Assembly (NCBI RefSeq): GCF_914767665.1
Contig: NC_059507.1
Coordinates: forward strand, 18,912,718 to 18,976,717
Source: Harmonia axyridis
Taxonomy: Eukaryota > Arthropoda > Insecta > Coleoptera > Coccinellidae
DNA length: 64,000 nt
Direction of reading: 5' to 3'
Every line of letters begins with the position of its first letter. The stretch's first letter is position 1. This document shows positions 34,939-47,079 of this stretch, in pieces. The translations under genes and the position numbers were made by a program. The notes beneath the pieces are model-generated. The model saw only the letters and a list, made by a program, of their open reading frames with translations, did not search any database and had not been told where the DNA came from.

Positions 34939-35480
34939 CTAATCATTCTATTCTTCTTTATTAATAAGCTCTCGAACTTTCAAATCAACATGGAAACTGA
35001 AAGAGATGACCCTTGCCATTTCTGGGAGTGCTAAAAGCAAGAAACCAGAAAGGAAACCAGAGCACAGAGTTAACAGAAAACCCAGAGAGCAGGGAGTATT
35101 CAAGTCACTTGTTGGGGGAGCTGGAAAGTTTTGCAGTTGCATTAAATTTGAGAACAAAATTCATCATTTTTTAAAGCAAAAAATCAATAAAAGTATGCTA
35201 CATAAATATTAGTGCTTCTTCTTTTTTTTTCGATTTTCCGCTTGATATTTGTATATTTCTGACGGCTCCAATTCGATTTAAATTTTCAGAATAGGTTCAA
35301 ATCTCCTATACCTTGCTCGAATTGATTAATGGGCATTCAATTACTGGTTATCTGAATGTGGACGTTCGAAATTATATTTTTCTGTTAAATATTTTGAAAA
35401 CTGTAGAGTTGATCAAAATGACATTTAGCGTTTGGATTTAAAATGAGACTCTCAAGCTTTGTGCAAAATTTAATGTTTGT
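34939..35480. other. Non-coding, slightly GC-richer patch
   Basis: 35000-35160 is GC-richer, and a plus frame at 35006-35212 reads KKPERKPEHRVNRKPREQG. This is a basic stretch of unknown origin, perhaps a retroelement ORF1 scrap. Not called as a gene. Confidence 0.35.
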
Positions 35481-35484
35481 ATGC

Positions 35485-35570
35485 CAGGGCCGCCGTAAGC
35501 AGGCGTGTAAATCTTGTACCGCTCACAGGACCAACACCCAGGGGGCCGCAAATCGAGCGACTTATCACGT
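35485..35570. repeat. hAT-like terminus, orphan
   Basis: CAGGGCCGCCGTAAGCAGGC at 35486 matches the terminal style of the hAT-like elements at 9038, 32566 and 50693. I found no partner end. Confidence 0.4.
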
Positions 35571-38500
35571 AATTCAAGTTATTCTTAATCAAAACACCCA
35601 CTTCACCATTAATAAAAAATGTCATAGCATGAAATGAACGATGCAGCAAATGTTACGTAACTGTGAATTTCTTAATATAATTAAAGAAATTTATGTTTTT
35701 TTTCATTATCTTCAATAAAGAGGCGGTAATTTCCAAACATTCACCAGATTTAAAATTAAAAGCCGCGCGATAGACCAGCCGAATCGATGGAGTTAAACCA
35801 TCATGCTATAACTTCGAAAAAATTGCAACGATCTTGCACGCTTCAATTCATGTTAAGCTACTGGAATTTTCAAAGACGCGGTAATTTGACAATTCATCGT
35901 ATGCCATTGGTCGGGATTCGGATGCGCGTATCTAGAAAAGGAAACAGAGAAATTTCTGAAAGATTTTGAATAATTATCGAGACTTCAGGAAAGATATACG
36001 TAACTTGTTTTAAATTTCAGCCATTACTAGTTAAATTTGAGATTTAGAATTTAATTTATCGGCGAGAATGTGTCGTGATTCTCGGTAAGTGTTGACTTGA
36101 ATATTTGCATTCAACAAGTAATAATGTCACAGGGCGAATTGATTAATTTTGAAACAGTATTTTTTTTAGACTCATCCATCTTGTAGAAACGTATTTCAGA
36201 TTTGGTGAAATTCTTTTTATGTCATAATATTTCAACAGAACCCTTTCACAGGTTTATTTTATGATAAATGTAATCATTTCTTTATAATTTCTTGGTTAGA
36301 AATCCGAGAAGGAGTTGTAAATTCAGGTTAACATATTTTAATATCGTTGTTCATTTTCCCAAAGCACCTCCCGTGGGATTGGAACAACAGAAACCTCTCT
36401 TGGGTTAAAAAAATATCAAGAAGTACTTCCTTGAGATATATAAGTTGAAATGGTACGTACGTTGAACCACATTAGTTCCTGAAACTGAGAGAACACCTTC
36501 GTAATACCTGGCGTTATTACATCAACTTCGCTGAATGGGAGTTGGAGTAGGTACTATAGCTTCTTGCTAAGATCTGGTGTTCAGAAGGCTGAAAATAATC
36601 TACAGAAGAGGTTTCATTTCAATAGTACAGCAATTCATTTAAAAGTGATTTAAGTTAAGTTTTTATTTCAATATTATTCGTTTAGAGTGAAAAGGATCGA
36701 TCTTTGTATATTTTGATTTTATTAAATTTGTGAAAACCTGGGTAGGAGTTTTGTTGGCAAATAAGCCAAAGCACCCCTAGAGATTAGTCTTTAGAGTCTC
36801 ATGGACAATTGTAACGTTACAAAATATTTGATGTTTTTTGGAAATATCTGGGGATTCGTCGGAATGGAATTGTGCTAAATTTCACAAATCTAATTCGCTT
36901 GCTTTAAGCATTCAAAACTATAGATTTATTTGCTCGGCAATAATTTGGTTCGATATTTCAAACAAAATTAATTCTCTGAGCAAAATGATGCAGAGCTCCA
37001 AAATGAATAAATTTGTTGAATAAGTTAATTGACAATTTCAAAGAACACTTTCTCACCGATAAATACAATTCGTTCAAGAAAAAAATCATAGCAATTCCAC
37101 TATGAACAGAAATGAAGTTTTAGTAGACTCCAAAATCAAATGAAGAGTTTTATTTTGAAATCCTAAATCAGACAATAACCTCTTCAAAGGATAGATTCGA
37201 GGAGCTAAAAACATTTACCGACGTATCTGACTTTTTTAGCAATAACTTATTTAAATATGAATGATGAGTTTTCGAAATTAAAAATGATCAAAAACTATAT
37301 GAGATCAACAAAATATTATATTATATTGTATTATTAATCAAGTACTTAATAAAGTACTTAATTGATTAAAAGAAATGTTTAACGTTTTTCAGTTGTTCTT
37401 TTCCATTATGAGAAAACATTAATTATGCTTTTTTCTTGACAACATTTAAAATGGTCTTAGAGTAGCATAATCGGTATTACAAGCGGGCGATTAAATGCTA
37501 GCGGCGAGCCTGTAGTACGTCACAAGAACCAGAAAAAATTCGAGAAGTTCGAGAAGAATATCGAAATAATATTATCCATTATTTTCTTGACAGAATATCC
37601 GATCGAGTTGAGATTTGGCTTGTCATATATAACAATTTCATGCTCAAAATAAAATTTCATATTTATCGCTTCAGCAGACAATTCGAACAGAATACCAAAA
37701 GAATTACCTAATATTTCCATAACCATTGAACTAGGTTGAAATTCAATTAGTATATCTGTGAAAGAGTTCCACCAATATTTCTGCCGAATTTCAGGATTGT
37801 ATGTATTGTAACCTCTACTAGATGAACTAACCGACAATAAAACGTCAATATAAATAATTTCTTGTACAGACACTCTGGATAAGGGAGCAATAGGTGAATG
37901 AACGAGCGCTCAGAACTGACTCACGCTGAGCATAGTGTTTCACTCATATTTATATTTATATTTTGAGTGATTATTTGTTTGTGCAATAATATTTCGTATG
38001 TTAATGATTTTGAAGAATGAACAAAAGCTTGAGTGTTTTTTTTTAATTCCGTGAACTCATTTTAGTTAAGGTCAATTCGCACACATGAGTCATGCCACAA
38101 TTTCGTCACCATGTTGAATCAAAACCGCCACCGGCCAGTCCCAGTCAGAATAGTATATTCTCATCGACCCTTTAGGTTATTTTTACTGTAGTCAGTCATT
38201 GTTCATCAAGTGTTTCTAGTACCTTTCACTTTATATCAATCTATATTTTTGATATTACGTTTCCAGAAAACGACCAGTCTGTCATAGAATTCATTTCGGA
38301 TGGAAAGGCATGGAAAGAATGATCATCAAGGATCATCAAGTTATTTAAAGAATTAATCGACTGAATTACATTTAGATACTCAGTATTTTGCCCATAACAG
38401 CTATGTTTCATCCACCAACTAATTAAGGCATTTTTACATTAAATAATTTTTATTTGTAAATTATAAAATTGAATGGCATTCTGTTATTATCTTAAAATAG

Positions 38501-38995
38501 TTAAGACCTGAGGAAATTCTAAATTTACTCTTTCGAATCCGTTCTTTCAAATTAGTTGGTTTTCAATATAAATTCTCCTAAAAGAATTATTTTCACAATT
38601 TCTTGGATCAAAACCAAAAACACAAAGAAACAGAACTAAAATCAGAATATGTATCTTCTGTCAATTACATTTCTGATACCAACTTGAATTCTTCGAATCA
38701 AAATATGTATCACTGAACCATAACCAATTTAATAATTTCGATTTTTCACAGATACCCGGGATATCTAGACGCCACTTAACTTTCAATGAACCATATTCTT
38801 TTTGACTTCACGGAACTGAAGGAATAGACTAGAAACGTGGTGTCATAATTTACGCCTCAAATTCGCAGTGTACATGTAGTAGTACCTAATATCTCAATAG
38901 AAGCAGTTAAAACGTGAATTAATTATCATAATAACACCAGTATTTTAACAAAAATAAAAAAAGAGTGATTTCGGACAAAACCTGTTCAGTCGAGA
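35571..38995. other. Long non-coding stretch
   Basis: No gene supported over 3.4 kb. A small hairpin at about 37333-37373 (AAGTACTTAAT either side of TAAAG) is visible. The minus frame 37520-37873 lies in what looks like a dispersed non-coding repeat (GACAGAATATCCGATCGAG). 38740 onwards is AT-rich. Confidence 0.5.
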
Positions 38996-39000
38996 CATTT

Positions 39001-39310
39001 TCAAACTGAAGCTAGAAGTTCTCTGAAGCACCGTTCAGTAAGAACCACGTATATTTTCAGGGAACGAATCCCGGAGCTCATTCTTGTGTAAATATAAGCA
39101 ATATCGGGATCCAAGGGGCAAAGGGGAAGAACCGCGAACACGAACCTTGGACCGACGGAGGTTAAGAAGTCAGATCCCACTTGAAATTCAGAGAGTGAGC
39201 GGCTATATAAAGGGCAATATATAACCCTGCCCCTACCCCGCTTCCTTCCTTCCTTCCTACGTGCGGAGCTTCCTTCCTTCGACAATGTCGAGTTTCCGAA
39301 ACTTTCCACA
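39001..39310. promoter_or_regulatory. GC-richer patch with TATA-like motif
   Basis: CTATATAAAGGGC at 39201-39213 is a good TATA box on the plus strand, within a local GC rise and followed by CCTGCCCCTACCCC and a (TTCC)n run (39241-39283). No ORF follows convincingly. It could be a promoter of an unseen transcript or chance; the overlapping minus frames are low-complexity. Confidence 0.25.
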
Positions 39311-41138
39311 TTTCGGATAATGCCTTTTTATTAATGATCGTCGCAAAGAATGAGCAAATCTCTAGACGCAAGGATGGTAATGATCGCTGTCCGGATCATG
39401 ACATTTCACCACATTTCCTGAAACTCTAATGTAATTTCTCTCCGAGATTTTGTGTGAAAATATCAAATTTCAATTGCAACAGTATAAAAAATTATTACAA
39501 TTTTGCGAATTAATGTTTCCGATTTAAAATACGACGCCAACTTTCAAGAATAGGGGTTACCAAGGAGGAGCCAGAATTTTTTTAAGAGAGGGCAAGATTT
39601 TTGGGAGGGAATCGAAAAAATCAAAGAATAAAGAAAAAACTAGAAGAAAGTACTATATGTATTCATGAATATTTCATTAAATAATAATAATTTCGAATTA
39701 TAATAAAAAATATAGCCATTCATGAATCACGAGATTATTATATACGATACCAGAAGAAAAAACTAATTCTTGTCACCAGCAAAACTAATGATTATTCGAA
39801 AAAAAAATTAGTTTATAAAATCAACAGAATAATATTAATTAATAATAATAATAATCTTTTAGGTATTATGATTTTTTGCCAAGTTCAAGCATCTGAATCA
39901 AGAAATGTTTTGCTCTTTCCTTTTCATTACTGAGGAGCATATGATAATCTATCATTAACCATGTCGAAAGCCGGGAAATAATAACTCAGCAGAAACTTAC
40001 ACAAATCCTCCATTGAATTAATATTTCGATTTTTGTTTCTATCAATCAATTTTTTCCATAAGAGACACTCTGCTTTCAATGTTTCAATTGAACAACAATA
40101 TATAACAACGATATAATTTTTAATCCAATGACACGAAATAACTTTTTGATTTGCTATAAATAACCGAAATAATGAATTTTTACCATTCCGGTAAATATGA
40201 AATCTAAGAAAGCCATAACGTTATCGTTGTTGGTTATTTTATGTACATGAGGGGTTTTGTTGATACGAACCTTCTAACTTTCGACACGAACGTACAAGTG
40301 ATTATTTCACACATTATATACGAACAGAATTTAATTCTAGTTGGATCTGTTACCGAAATATTGGGTAATTTTTTTCGATATTCTGTTTAAATTTATTGTT
40401 GTTCTAGTATTCTATCAATAGATATTTCGAACGGACAATTTTTATGCTTTATATCGACGCAAAATTTCAACACGATCGGATTTGATATTATTAAGGAAAT
40501 ATTGAGTAAAGGTATATTTCTTTCACAAAATTCTTCTTGAATATTCTTTGTCCTAGTTGTTTTCGTTCGGGTGTTATAGTGTTTACGGCTCGTCGGATAT
40601 GACAGAATTTGTGGAGGGATTCATAATCAGTTAGTCGAACTTTATAATGAAATGGTTTAGCAATCAAATGGTTGTATCAAACTACACTGCAACTTGTTCC
40701 CTTTGCACTTTTCACATTTCAAATAAATTTCACTTCACGAAAAATATTCTGAATTGAAAAATGCAAAGCAGTGGTATAAGACACTACCTTATGCATATTT
40801 TGTGCATTGCCATTATTTTTCACACTACAAATTTGAAAAAATGCAAATTTGCCAAGTAGATTGGTGAAATCTGGTACTATTTAAAGGACGAGCGCTTTAA
40901 AGTTCTTGCAATTTTAGATGGCGGGGATGTTAATTCAATTGTAACACCTTTCAATTATGCATGAAAAGCTCCTGTAGACTGTAGACAATCGATTTTCAAT
41001 ACGAGTTCAGACAAGTGTGTTATTCAGCTTTATTGAAAATCAAGAATATAATTAACGATTCTGATGATCAAACAACAAAAGTCAAGTGTGTGGCATTTTT
41101 AAAAAGAATCGAATTACCTTTAAAACAAAGTGTCGCTG
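39311..41138. other. Non-coding, no gene seen
   Basis: AT-rich, with an (ATA)n run near 39838-39856. No ORF worth reporting. Confidence 0.55.
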
Positions 41139-41139
41139 A

Positions 41140-41265
41140 ACCCCCTCTTTCCACCGGCGTGGAGGACGAAAAAGTAATTCATCGTTGACGTTGACATATC
41201 AACACTTTTTCCCCCGGCGGAAGAGAAGTGGAACTTTTCGATGATCTTGTCAGTTAAAATTTGAC
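41140..41265 (-). repeat. CCGCCGGAG palindrome-cored repeat, copy 2
   Basis: Reverse-strand member of the family at 641-765 and 51680-51800. It reads, on the minus strand, TGACAAGATCATCGAAAAG, TTCCACTTCTCTTCCGCCGG, GTTGATATGTCAACG and then CGCCGGTGGAAAG. Confidence 0.75.
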
Positions 41266-42055
41266 GTCGTCATTGTACGTTTGAAAAAAAATTGAATAAC
41301 TTATTTAATTATTGTTTAATTCTATTCTACTCTTTTTCACTAACAAATAAGGTCAACACTAATCAATACTTGACCTTTGAAAGACATGCTGATGAATGTC
41401 ACTATTTATAACTTATAAACCTAAATATCTTTCTTGAGTACACACATTTGAATTTGAAACATATGAATAATTGCATATTTCAATAACAATAGTGTAACAG
41501 TTAACTTAGGATTTTTCAGAACTTATTGTTCTCCATTTCAAAATAGAAATAATGTCAATATACGTATTTAATTCTTCTACATATGTATAAATTCATTAAA
41601 GAAATGGGGAAAATATAACATATTTTGATATACAGTGTACTGACTAATGCTGAACAGAAATATACGTAGAATTGATCGGTTTGTTTCTTATTCACTATTA
41701 AAACTATCATAATGGTTATATACATCAACCCATTATTAAACACTCATTTTTTTTACCCTTCCGAAAAGCTAATAAAATTTTTCAGTTCAACCATATGCCT
41801 TAATACTGGTAAGCAATTATTTTCATTCACATTTGAGATCCGATTAGGTACCTTCCTACTCTATGTCCTACACTACTAAATATAATACCAGCAATGAGAA
41901 CATTCATATACTATATGCCTCAACAAAACATTCTAATTCTCAGAGTTCATCTTGGTTTACTGCGATTTAGTTAATAATGGCTATATGATTTAAGTCTTCA
42001 TAACAGGAATAAGACCGTTTTACCACAAGTATTAAAGTGATCAGACCGCAGTTGT
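41266..42055. other. Non-coding, no gene seen
   Basis: AT-rich; nothing supported. Confidence 0.5.
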
Positions 42056-42099
42056 ACTTCTAGTTTTACTACTATTATTACATTATTTCATTGTGGTTG

Positions 42100-42375
42100 T
42101 AAACCCGTTTACTTGCTTCTGTTAAGTTCTCAATTGCCTCAGTAACTTTTTCTCATTAACTCAGTATCCTCATATGACTGTGTTTGTAACACCGTTTCAC
42201 TACGTTAGTCATTTTATATAACTGGTTTTGAAACTGATTTCACTATCTCAGTAGACTTAAATAACTGTGTTTGTGAGTGTGTATTACTATCTTAGTAATC
42301 TAGTATAACTGCACTTGTAACTTTTTCTCACTATCATAGTAACATTGGATATCTACCTTTTACTGCCGTAGTAAA
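42100..42375. repeat. Degenerate tandem repeat, ~45-48 bp unit
   Basis: At least four to five units carry the order AACTG(T)GTTTGTAAC, a T-rich link, then CACTATCTCAGTA. Recognisable starts are near 42178, 42218, 42262 and 42308. Units differ substantially, so the array is old. No coding frame is kept through it. Confidence 0.65.
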
Positions 42376-42446
42376 CCTATTTTGTAGTCCTTGTTATCAT
42401 CATCATCTCATTAATTAATTCTTAACTGCCATGGTAGAATGATTCA

Positions 42447-42515
42447 ATGTAACAGAAAACATTGACCAATTAAATTTTTTCTGTCACATTGGTGCAGTCA
42501 GGGCCATTGCAGTTA
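42447..42515. repeat. TGTAACAG/CTGTCACA hairpin with PBS-like text
   Basis: TGTAACAGAAAA at 42448 and TTTTCTGTCACA ending at 42491 are near-perfect inverted ends about 45 bp apart, followed by TTGGTGCAGTCAGGG. An LTR end (CA) followed by TTGGTGCAGTC would resemble the LTR to primer-site junction of insect LTR elements, but there is no element around it. Low-confidence relic. Confidence 0.35.
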
Positions 42516-43147
42516 AATAAATTAACTAAGAGCGGAAGTTGACAAAGGCAGTCGGATGAGTTTAACCATAATATATGAGAGTGCATAAATGATAAAAATA
42601 TAGTTCATTCTGTGATGAAACATCTACGGATTTACAGATATAAACAATTCACGGATGCGTGACAGACCATTGTCGAACATTAAAACCAACCTGCAAAACA
42701 TATATCAACTCTATTTTCAAATTGTGATTCTATCATATTGATCAATAAACCATGATGTAAAAATGACCTAAATTGACATAACTTACACTGGAACTTTATT
42801 TAATTATCTCGAATTGTTAATAACAGAATTTCAATTACCTGCAAATTGTGCAATTGCTTTGTAAACTGTAATGCACTAAATTTCCAATAATTTTTTGCGC
42901 TTTATGTATTAAATCAGCAGTATTGAATTCATTTCATAAGAAGAATATTATCTCCAATGACTACTTCAACATTATTCGGTGGAAATACTAATAAAATAAA
43001 TAATATTATAACAAGATATTTTATTGTTGCTAATTATCACATTTTTTCTCTGAAAGAATATTTCAAACATAAACTAACAAATAAATTATTTCATAATATA
43101 GCGACAAATAAATCCTGAGATTCAACTTGTTCATATAGTCAACATAC
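42516..43147. other. Non-coding, no downstream exon found
   Basis: I searched the minus strand here for a continuation of the gene at 43148-44682 and saw none. Confidence 0.45.
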
Positions 43148-44682
43148 CTCTACACTGACAAAAAAACTTTCCTGGCACTCGAGTCTTGTTGGTCTCCAGG
43201 TTTTACCTTGGTTTCTCAAGGTTATCATGGGATAAAGATATGGCAGCTTCAGTAATGCTTTTGTGGATCTATCTGAAATAATTAAGAAGAAAATTTAGTT
43301 AGTTCAGTTCATTTCTTCTTGATACAATATGATTAAATAAATTTGCACTCACCATGTAATTCGGATCCAATATCAATTTTCCTATCTTTGCACTCGTCAA
43401 TAATAGCTTCCGCTACTTTAGGCCATTCTTTGTATACAATGTCTATTTCTCCAGGGTTTTGTCTATCGAAGTCAGATTCGAACTGTAATAAGTAGACATT
43501 TTTTACATTCACTTCAAAATTTATGTCATTTATATAAATGGAAAGAAACATTATTCTGCATGCTGAATTTAAAATATTGAAACTTACCAACTGAATACCG
43601 TTCTGGGTTCTCAATATTGGATACTTTATAAGTATATTCAGTATATCTTCTTTAAGAATGAAATCCCTTCTCTCTTCGAAAGTTGCTTTCCACGCCAGCA
43701 ACAATCTTGGGAAATCAGTTGCGTCTGATTCTAATAATTTCAAACTTGAAATAACTTCTTCAGAAGGTTCTGTCAATAATGATGCATGTTCTTCCGATTT
43801 ATAATTATTTGAAAATTTTTCGGCCAATCTCAGGCCAGCTTTAACATGAATATATCTCGACCAGAGTTTTCCCCTTGGTGCTTGTTTCCTCAGATTGGAA
43901 CTAGACTTGGTATATGGCGTAAAATAAACCTCCTGTGCTTCATTGGGGAAGAGCCTTGAAATTTCTTGGGATGCTCTGGTAAATACCTCTGATTTTAAGC
44001 TGAAATAGAGCATTGAATTGAAAATATCAAATTCGTGAAAATTTTGTTTTAATATCTTTTTTTATATAAGGTACACTATATGGGACAATGTGTAGAAATA
44101 TTTAACTCACAAATCCAAATACATTATATCCAAATTTATTCTTGTTTAGAATGTTTGTTATGCATTATTAATATTTTGCAACTCTAATATATATCCCTAA
44201 TTTAGGGATAATCTTTCGAACTGTTTTAAGTTACATAAAATCACTTCGTTCAGTCCAGTACTAATTCATCTGTTTTTAGCTCGGTTTTTAGTTATTTGAA
44301 TTACTTTGTTCAGTACGAAAGAACATGCATATTAGCGTTTGATTTTGATATTCGATCTTTCAATAATTACTTATTTAGCCTTTCGAATAGAATTCAATTA
44401 TCACGGGCTATCAAGCCAAAATGCGATGAGATCAATAGAAATTATAAAATATTAAGTTATTAACTAGCATCCACTCCCTTGTATTAATCCCAAACGCATA
44501 TCCGCCATATTTTCAAGATCCAACGGCCAACATTGCTACCTATTATGAAAACTCAACGGTTAGTGAATTCTAATTGATGGTCTAATAATATTTACGAATA
44601 TACCTAACTTACCTGTAAATTTTTCGATGTAATCTTCTAGACCGCAACTTTGTAATAAATTTGCAAAGCGTGAATTCTCCAT
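43148..44682 (-). CDS. Spliced host-like gene, incomplete
   Basis: Four exons on the minus strand. Exon 1, 44682-44613: ATG, then ENSRFANLLQSCGLEDYIEKF, which looks like the start of a SAM-like helical domain; donor GTAAGT. Exon 43999-43588: acceptor TATTTCAG, product LFPNEAQEVYFTPYT, then KQAPRGKLWSRY and LLLAWKATFEERRDFI; donor GTAAGT. Exon 43482-43353: acceptor TTATTACAG, FESDFDRQNPGEIDI; donor GTGAGT. Exon 43272-43148: acceptor TTATTTCAG, LLKLPYLYPMITLRNQG then KTWRPTRLECQESFF; donor GTATGTT. The last three exons join in phase. Exon 1 ends one base into a codon but the next exon needs two, so an exon is missing between them, and no terminal exon is present. I recognise the style from unnamed multicopy insect proteins. 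Either a decaying duplicate or a gene with unseen exons. Confidence 0.65.
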
Positions 44683-45374
44683 TGGGAAGTCTCAGATTCA
44701 AAATGCGCTGCACAAACACCTGTTCGAATATGTCCCACTGTCCCAGGAATCAGGATTGATGGCAAGCACAACAAATATTCCGGAATATTCAAATGGACAC
44801 TTTTAACAACACTATGAGGATATGCTTTTGAATTAAATTAAATTCGTTCAATCACTTTGGTTTTATTTGCTCGACTGCCTAAAGACGATTAGAGAACGCT
44901 TAGTTGGACAGAAAGCAGAAGATACGCTGATTTCGTTTTCGTTGACGATCGTGTGAGCGGGCGAATCGGGTGGCGCGAAACCCTTCATTCGATCATTATC
45001 GCATATATTCGACTGATTTAATGAAACAATATTAACTGTGGCAGAGACAAGTGCGACTGTGGTAGTAAATTTATGGAACGAAGATATCTCTCATAGTAAT
45101 GCTGAATTGTTATGGGTATTGGGCGACGGTCAGGCAACTTAGGTTTACTGCGGCAATTCGACATTTGAATGTGACAATAAAACACATTCATTGGTTTAGT
45201 AAGAAAAACCTAGTAAAATTGATTTAACAACTATAGCAACTCAATTTACTATGTCTATAGGGCTGTTTTAACTGGAGAGTAAGAAATAAATCAGCCCTAG
45301 TAAGAATAATTTTGGTAAACCTTTCTCATTGAATCATTTCTTTCAGTGTAAAACCTTAATATGCAAACAAATAA
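44683..45374. other. Upstream region of the spliced gene
   Basis: 44880-45000 is GC-richer (GATCGTGTGAGCGGGCGAAT then GGTGGCGCGAAAC) and could hold the promoter of the minus-strand gene. No TATA box is evident. Confidence 0.35.
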
Positions 45375-45607
45375 ACTGCTCTTCAAAAGTTAGGGAACTC
45401 AAAAAATTAAAAAATTGATATAGGTATATACGTGCATATTTAGGTACTCTTTTGAAATCATCATTTTAAGTAGCATAGTAAAGTAAGAAAAAACAACAAA
45501 AAATGCCTTGTGTTTTAATACTTAGTTTAGTTACATACACATTCCAGATCCAGAACATGCGTGTGTTGGTCAAAAAATTCAGAGTTCCCTAACTTTTGAA
45601 GAGAAGG
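45375..45607. mobile_element. Tc1-like MITE with 22-bp perfect TIRs
   Basis: CTCTTCAAAAGTTAGGGAAC at 45379 and its exact complement ending at 45603 form 22-bp perfect inverted repeats around about 180 bp of non-coding AT-rich DNA. The AAAAGTTAGGGAAC core is typical of Tc1-family ends. TA duplications are not clear. Confidence 0.8.
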
Positions 45608-46440
45608 ATATTTAACGCAGGGGCGTGCTACCAATATTTAAAAAAAAAATTTATTTGTCGTACCTAGTGAAATTATTGATTTTTACACATTTTACTTGTT
45701 GAATAAATTTTCAATATAATAATATTTTTGTGAGATATAATGACAAATATCGTTCATGGTTCAGAGAAGATTTTCTTGTATTCGCTCGATTTCCCAGGAA
45801 TTGGTCGATCGCACATGGAAAAGCTCATTTCAGGACTGGTAATGAAAGATACTATTCCGATTGCATCAATCGATATCGAAACAGAATTTTTCTCCATTGT
45901 TTCGATGAACAAGATTACAATTACGCTGAAATATCGAATGATAATCACTAATTGGAATTGTCCCCTCGGAATCTACGTCGAACAATGAATTCTGGAATAA
46001 CCGAATCACTTCCTGGATTACCTGAAAACGATTCGAAATCGTTTTTATTTTGGTGATGAGTCCCTAATGGACTCGGATCGAATTATAGAGGCCATTAATC
46101 GAGTTCTCTTTCTTCCCCTCGATTTATATGAACAGGAAATGATGTAGCTCCAGTATAACAGTGGGAGAGCCTCCCTCGCCCATTTTTGCGTCTTGATTTC
46201 ATTACGAAAACAAATAAATTTTTACTATTCAGAATAAAGTCGTTTCGATCATTGTTGTGATTCCATCTGTATGGATATTTCGAATGCATTGGAAATTATC
46301 GTTTATCTACTGCTATTGAATTAAATATTCATTATTCAACTACTTTTGAGCAATCAATAGTATATATTACCAAAAACAATGTAGATAAGTTATAATAACT
46401 CACTGCTATAACTCACTATAATATATCGGAAAAGTTGGCT
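45608..46440. other. Non-coding, overlapping unrecognised ORFs
   Basis: 45730-45988 is open in two plus frames and one minus frame at once, which suggests composition rather than coding. No gene called. Confidence 0.45.
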
Positions 46441-46720
46441 CTAGACTAGAATAGAATAGAATAGAATAGCCGTTATTGGTGATATTGCATAACAATATAG
46501 TTGCTTTCACAAGTCATAAACAATACAATTAATAGGTGAGATGAAAACATTCAAAAGATATATGAAGAGCACAAGAGCAGCCAAAAGTCATCCAAATTAT
46601 GAATGATATAAATACAGTCATTAAACAATATATCCACACAAAAATACACACTATACATACACAATAGTATAATTAATAATAATAATAAATAATATATAAA
46701 ATTTGCATTTCATAAGAGCT
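46441..46720 (-). repeat. LINE 3' end with (TAGAA)n tail
   Basis: Read on the minus strand, AACGGCTATTCTATTCTATT near 46448-46475 is the kind of gene-like 3' end plus pentamer tail left by insect LINEs. The region to 46720 (ending in an (AAT)n run) has no ORF. Confidence 0.45.
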
Positions 46721-46929
46721 ATTCTTGTATTTTAGTATTCATTGTTATAGTCATAGATAGAGTATAGTATTTAGTATTCAACTTTCAATGGTCGTAACTC
46801 ACTTGATGAATTACAGCACTCGCCTGCGGTTCATGCTACAAACTTCATCTGCGTGAGTTATGACCTACATTACCGCTCGTTGAATAATATACTATTAATA
46901 ATTTTGAGCAATGTGTTATTGCTTGAGAA

Positions 46930-47079
46930 GAGGATAGTATTAACGCTTCCTGGGAGAAACTAAAGAACAACATTAGATCAGCCGCCCATGAAGCCCTAGG
47001 CACCCGAATTCAAAAAAGGAATAAGAACACTAAAACAGACAGGACCCCATGGTTTCGCCCAGAGATTAAAGAAATGTGT
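46930..47079 (+). pseudogene. LINE fragment, endonuclease-RT linker
   Basis: Fifty open codons reading WEKLKNNIRSAAHEALGT then DRTPWFRPEIKEMC. This is the segment between the endonuclease and RT of L1/RTE/CR1-like ORF2, where a W-W/F-E-I pattern is conserved. Bounded on both sides by unrelated sequence. Possibly the same family as the RT scrap at 1440-1890. Confidence 0.75.

Noticed and set aside
37520..37873. 117-codon minus ORF
   Set aside because: Low-complexity, aromatic-rich and within what looks like a dispersed non-coding repeat; no motif.
39001..39309. 102-codon minus ORF
   Set aside because: Overlaps a (TTCC)n tract, is open in two frames and shows no domain.
45730..45988. Overlapping ORFs in three frames
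   Set aside because: Simultaneous openness on both strands without any motif suggests composition, not coding.
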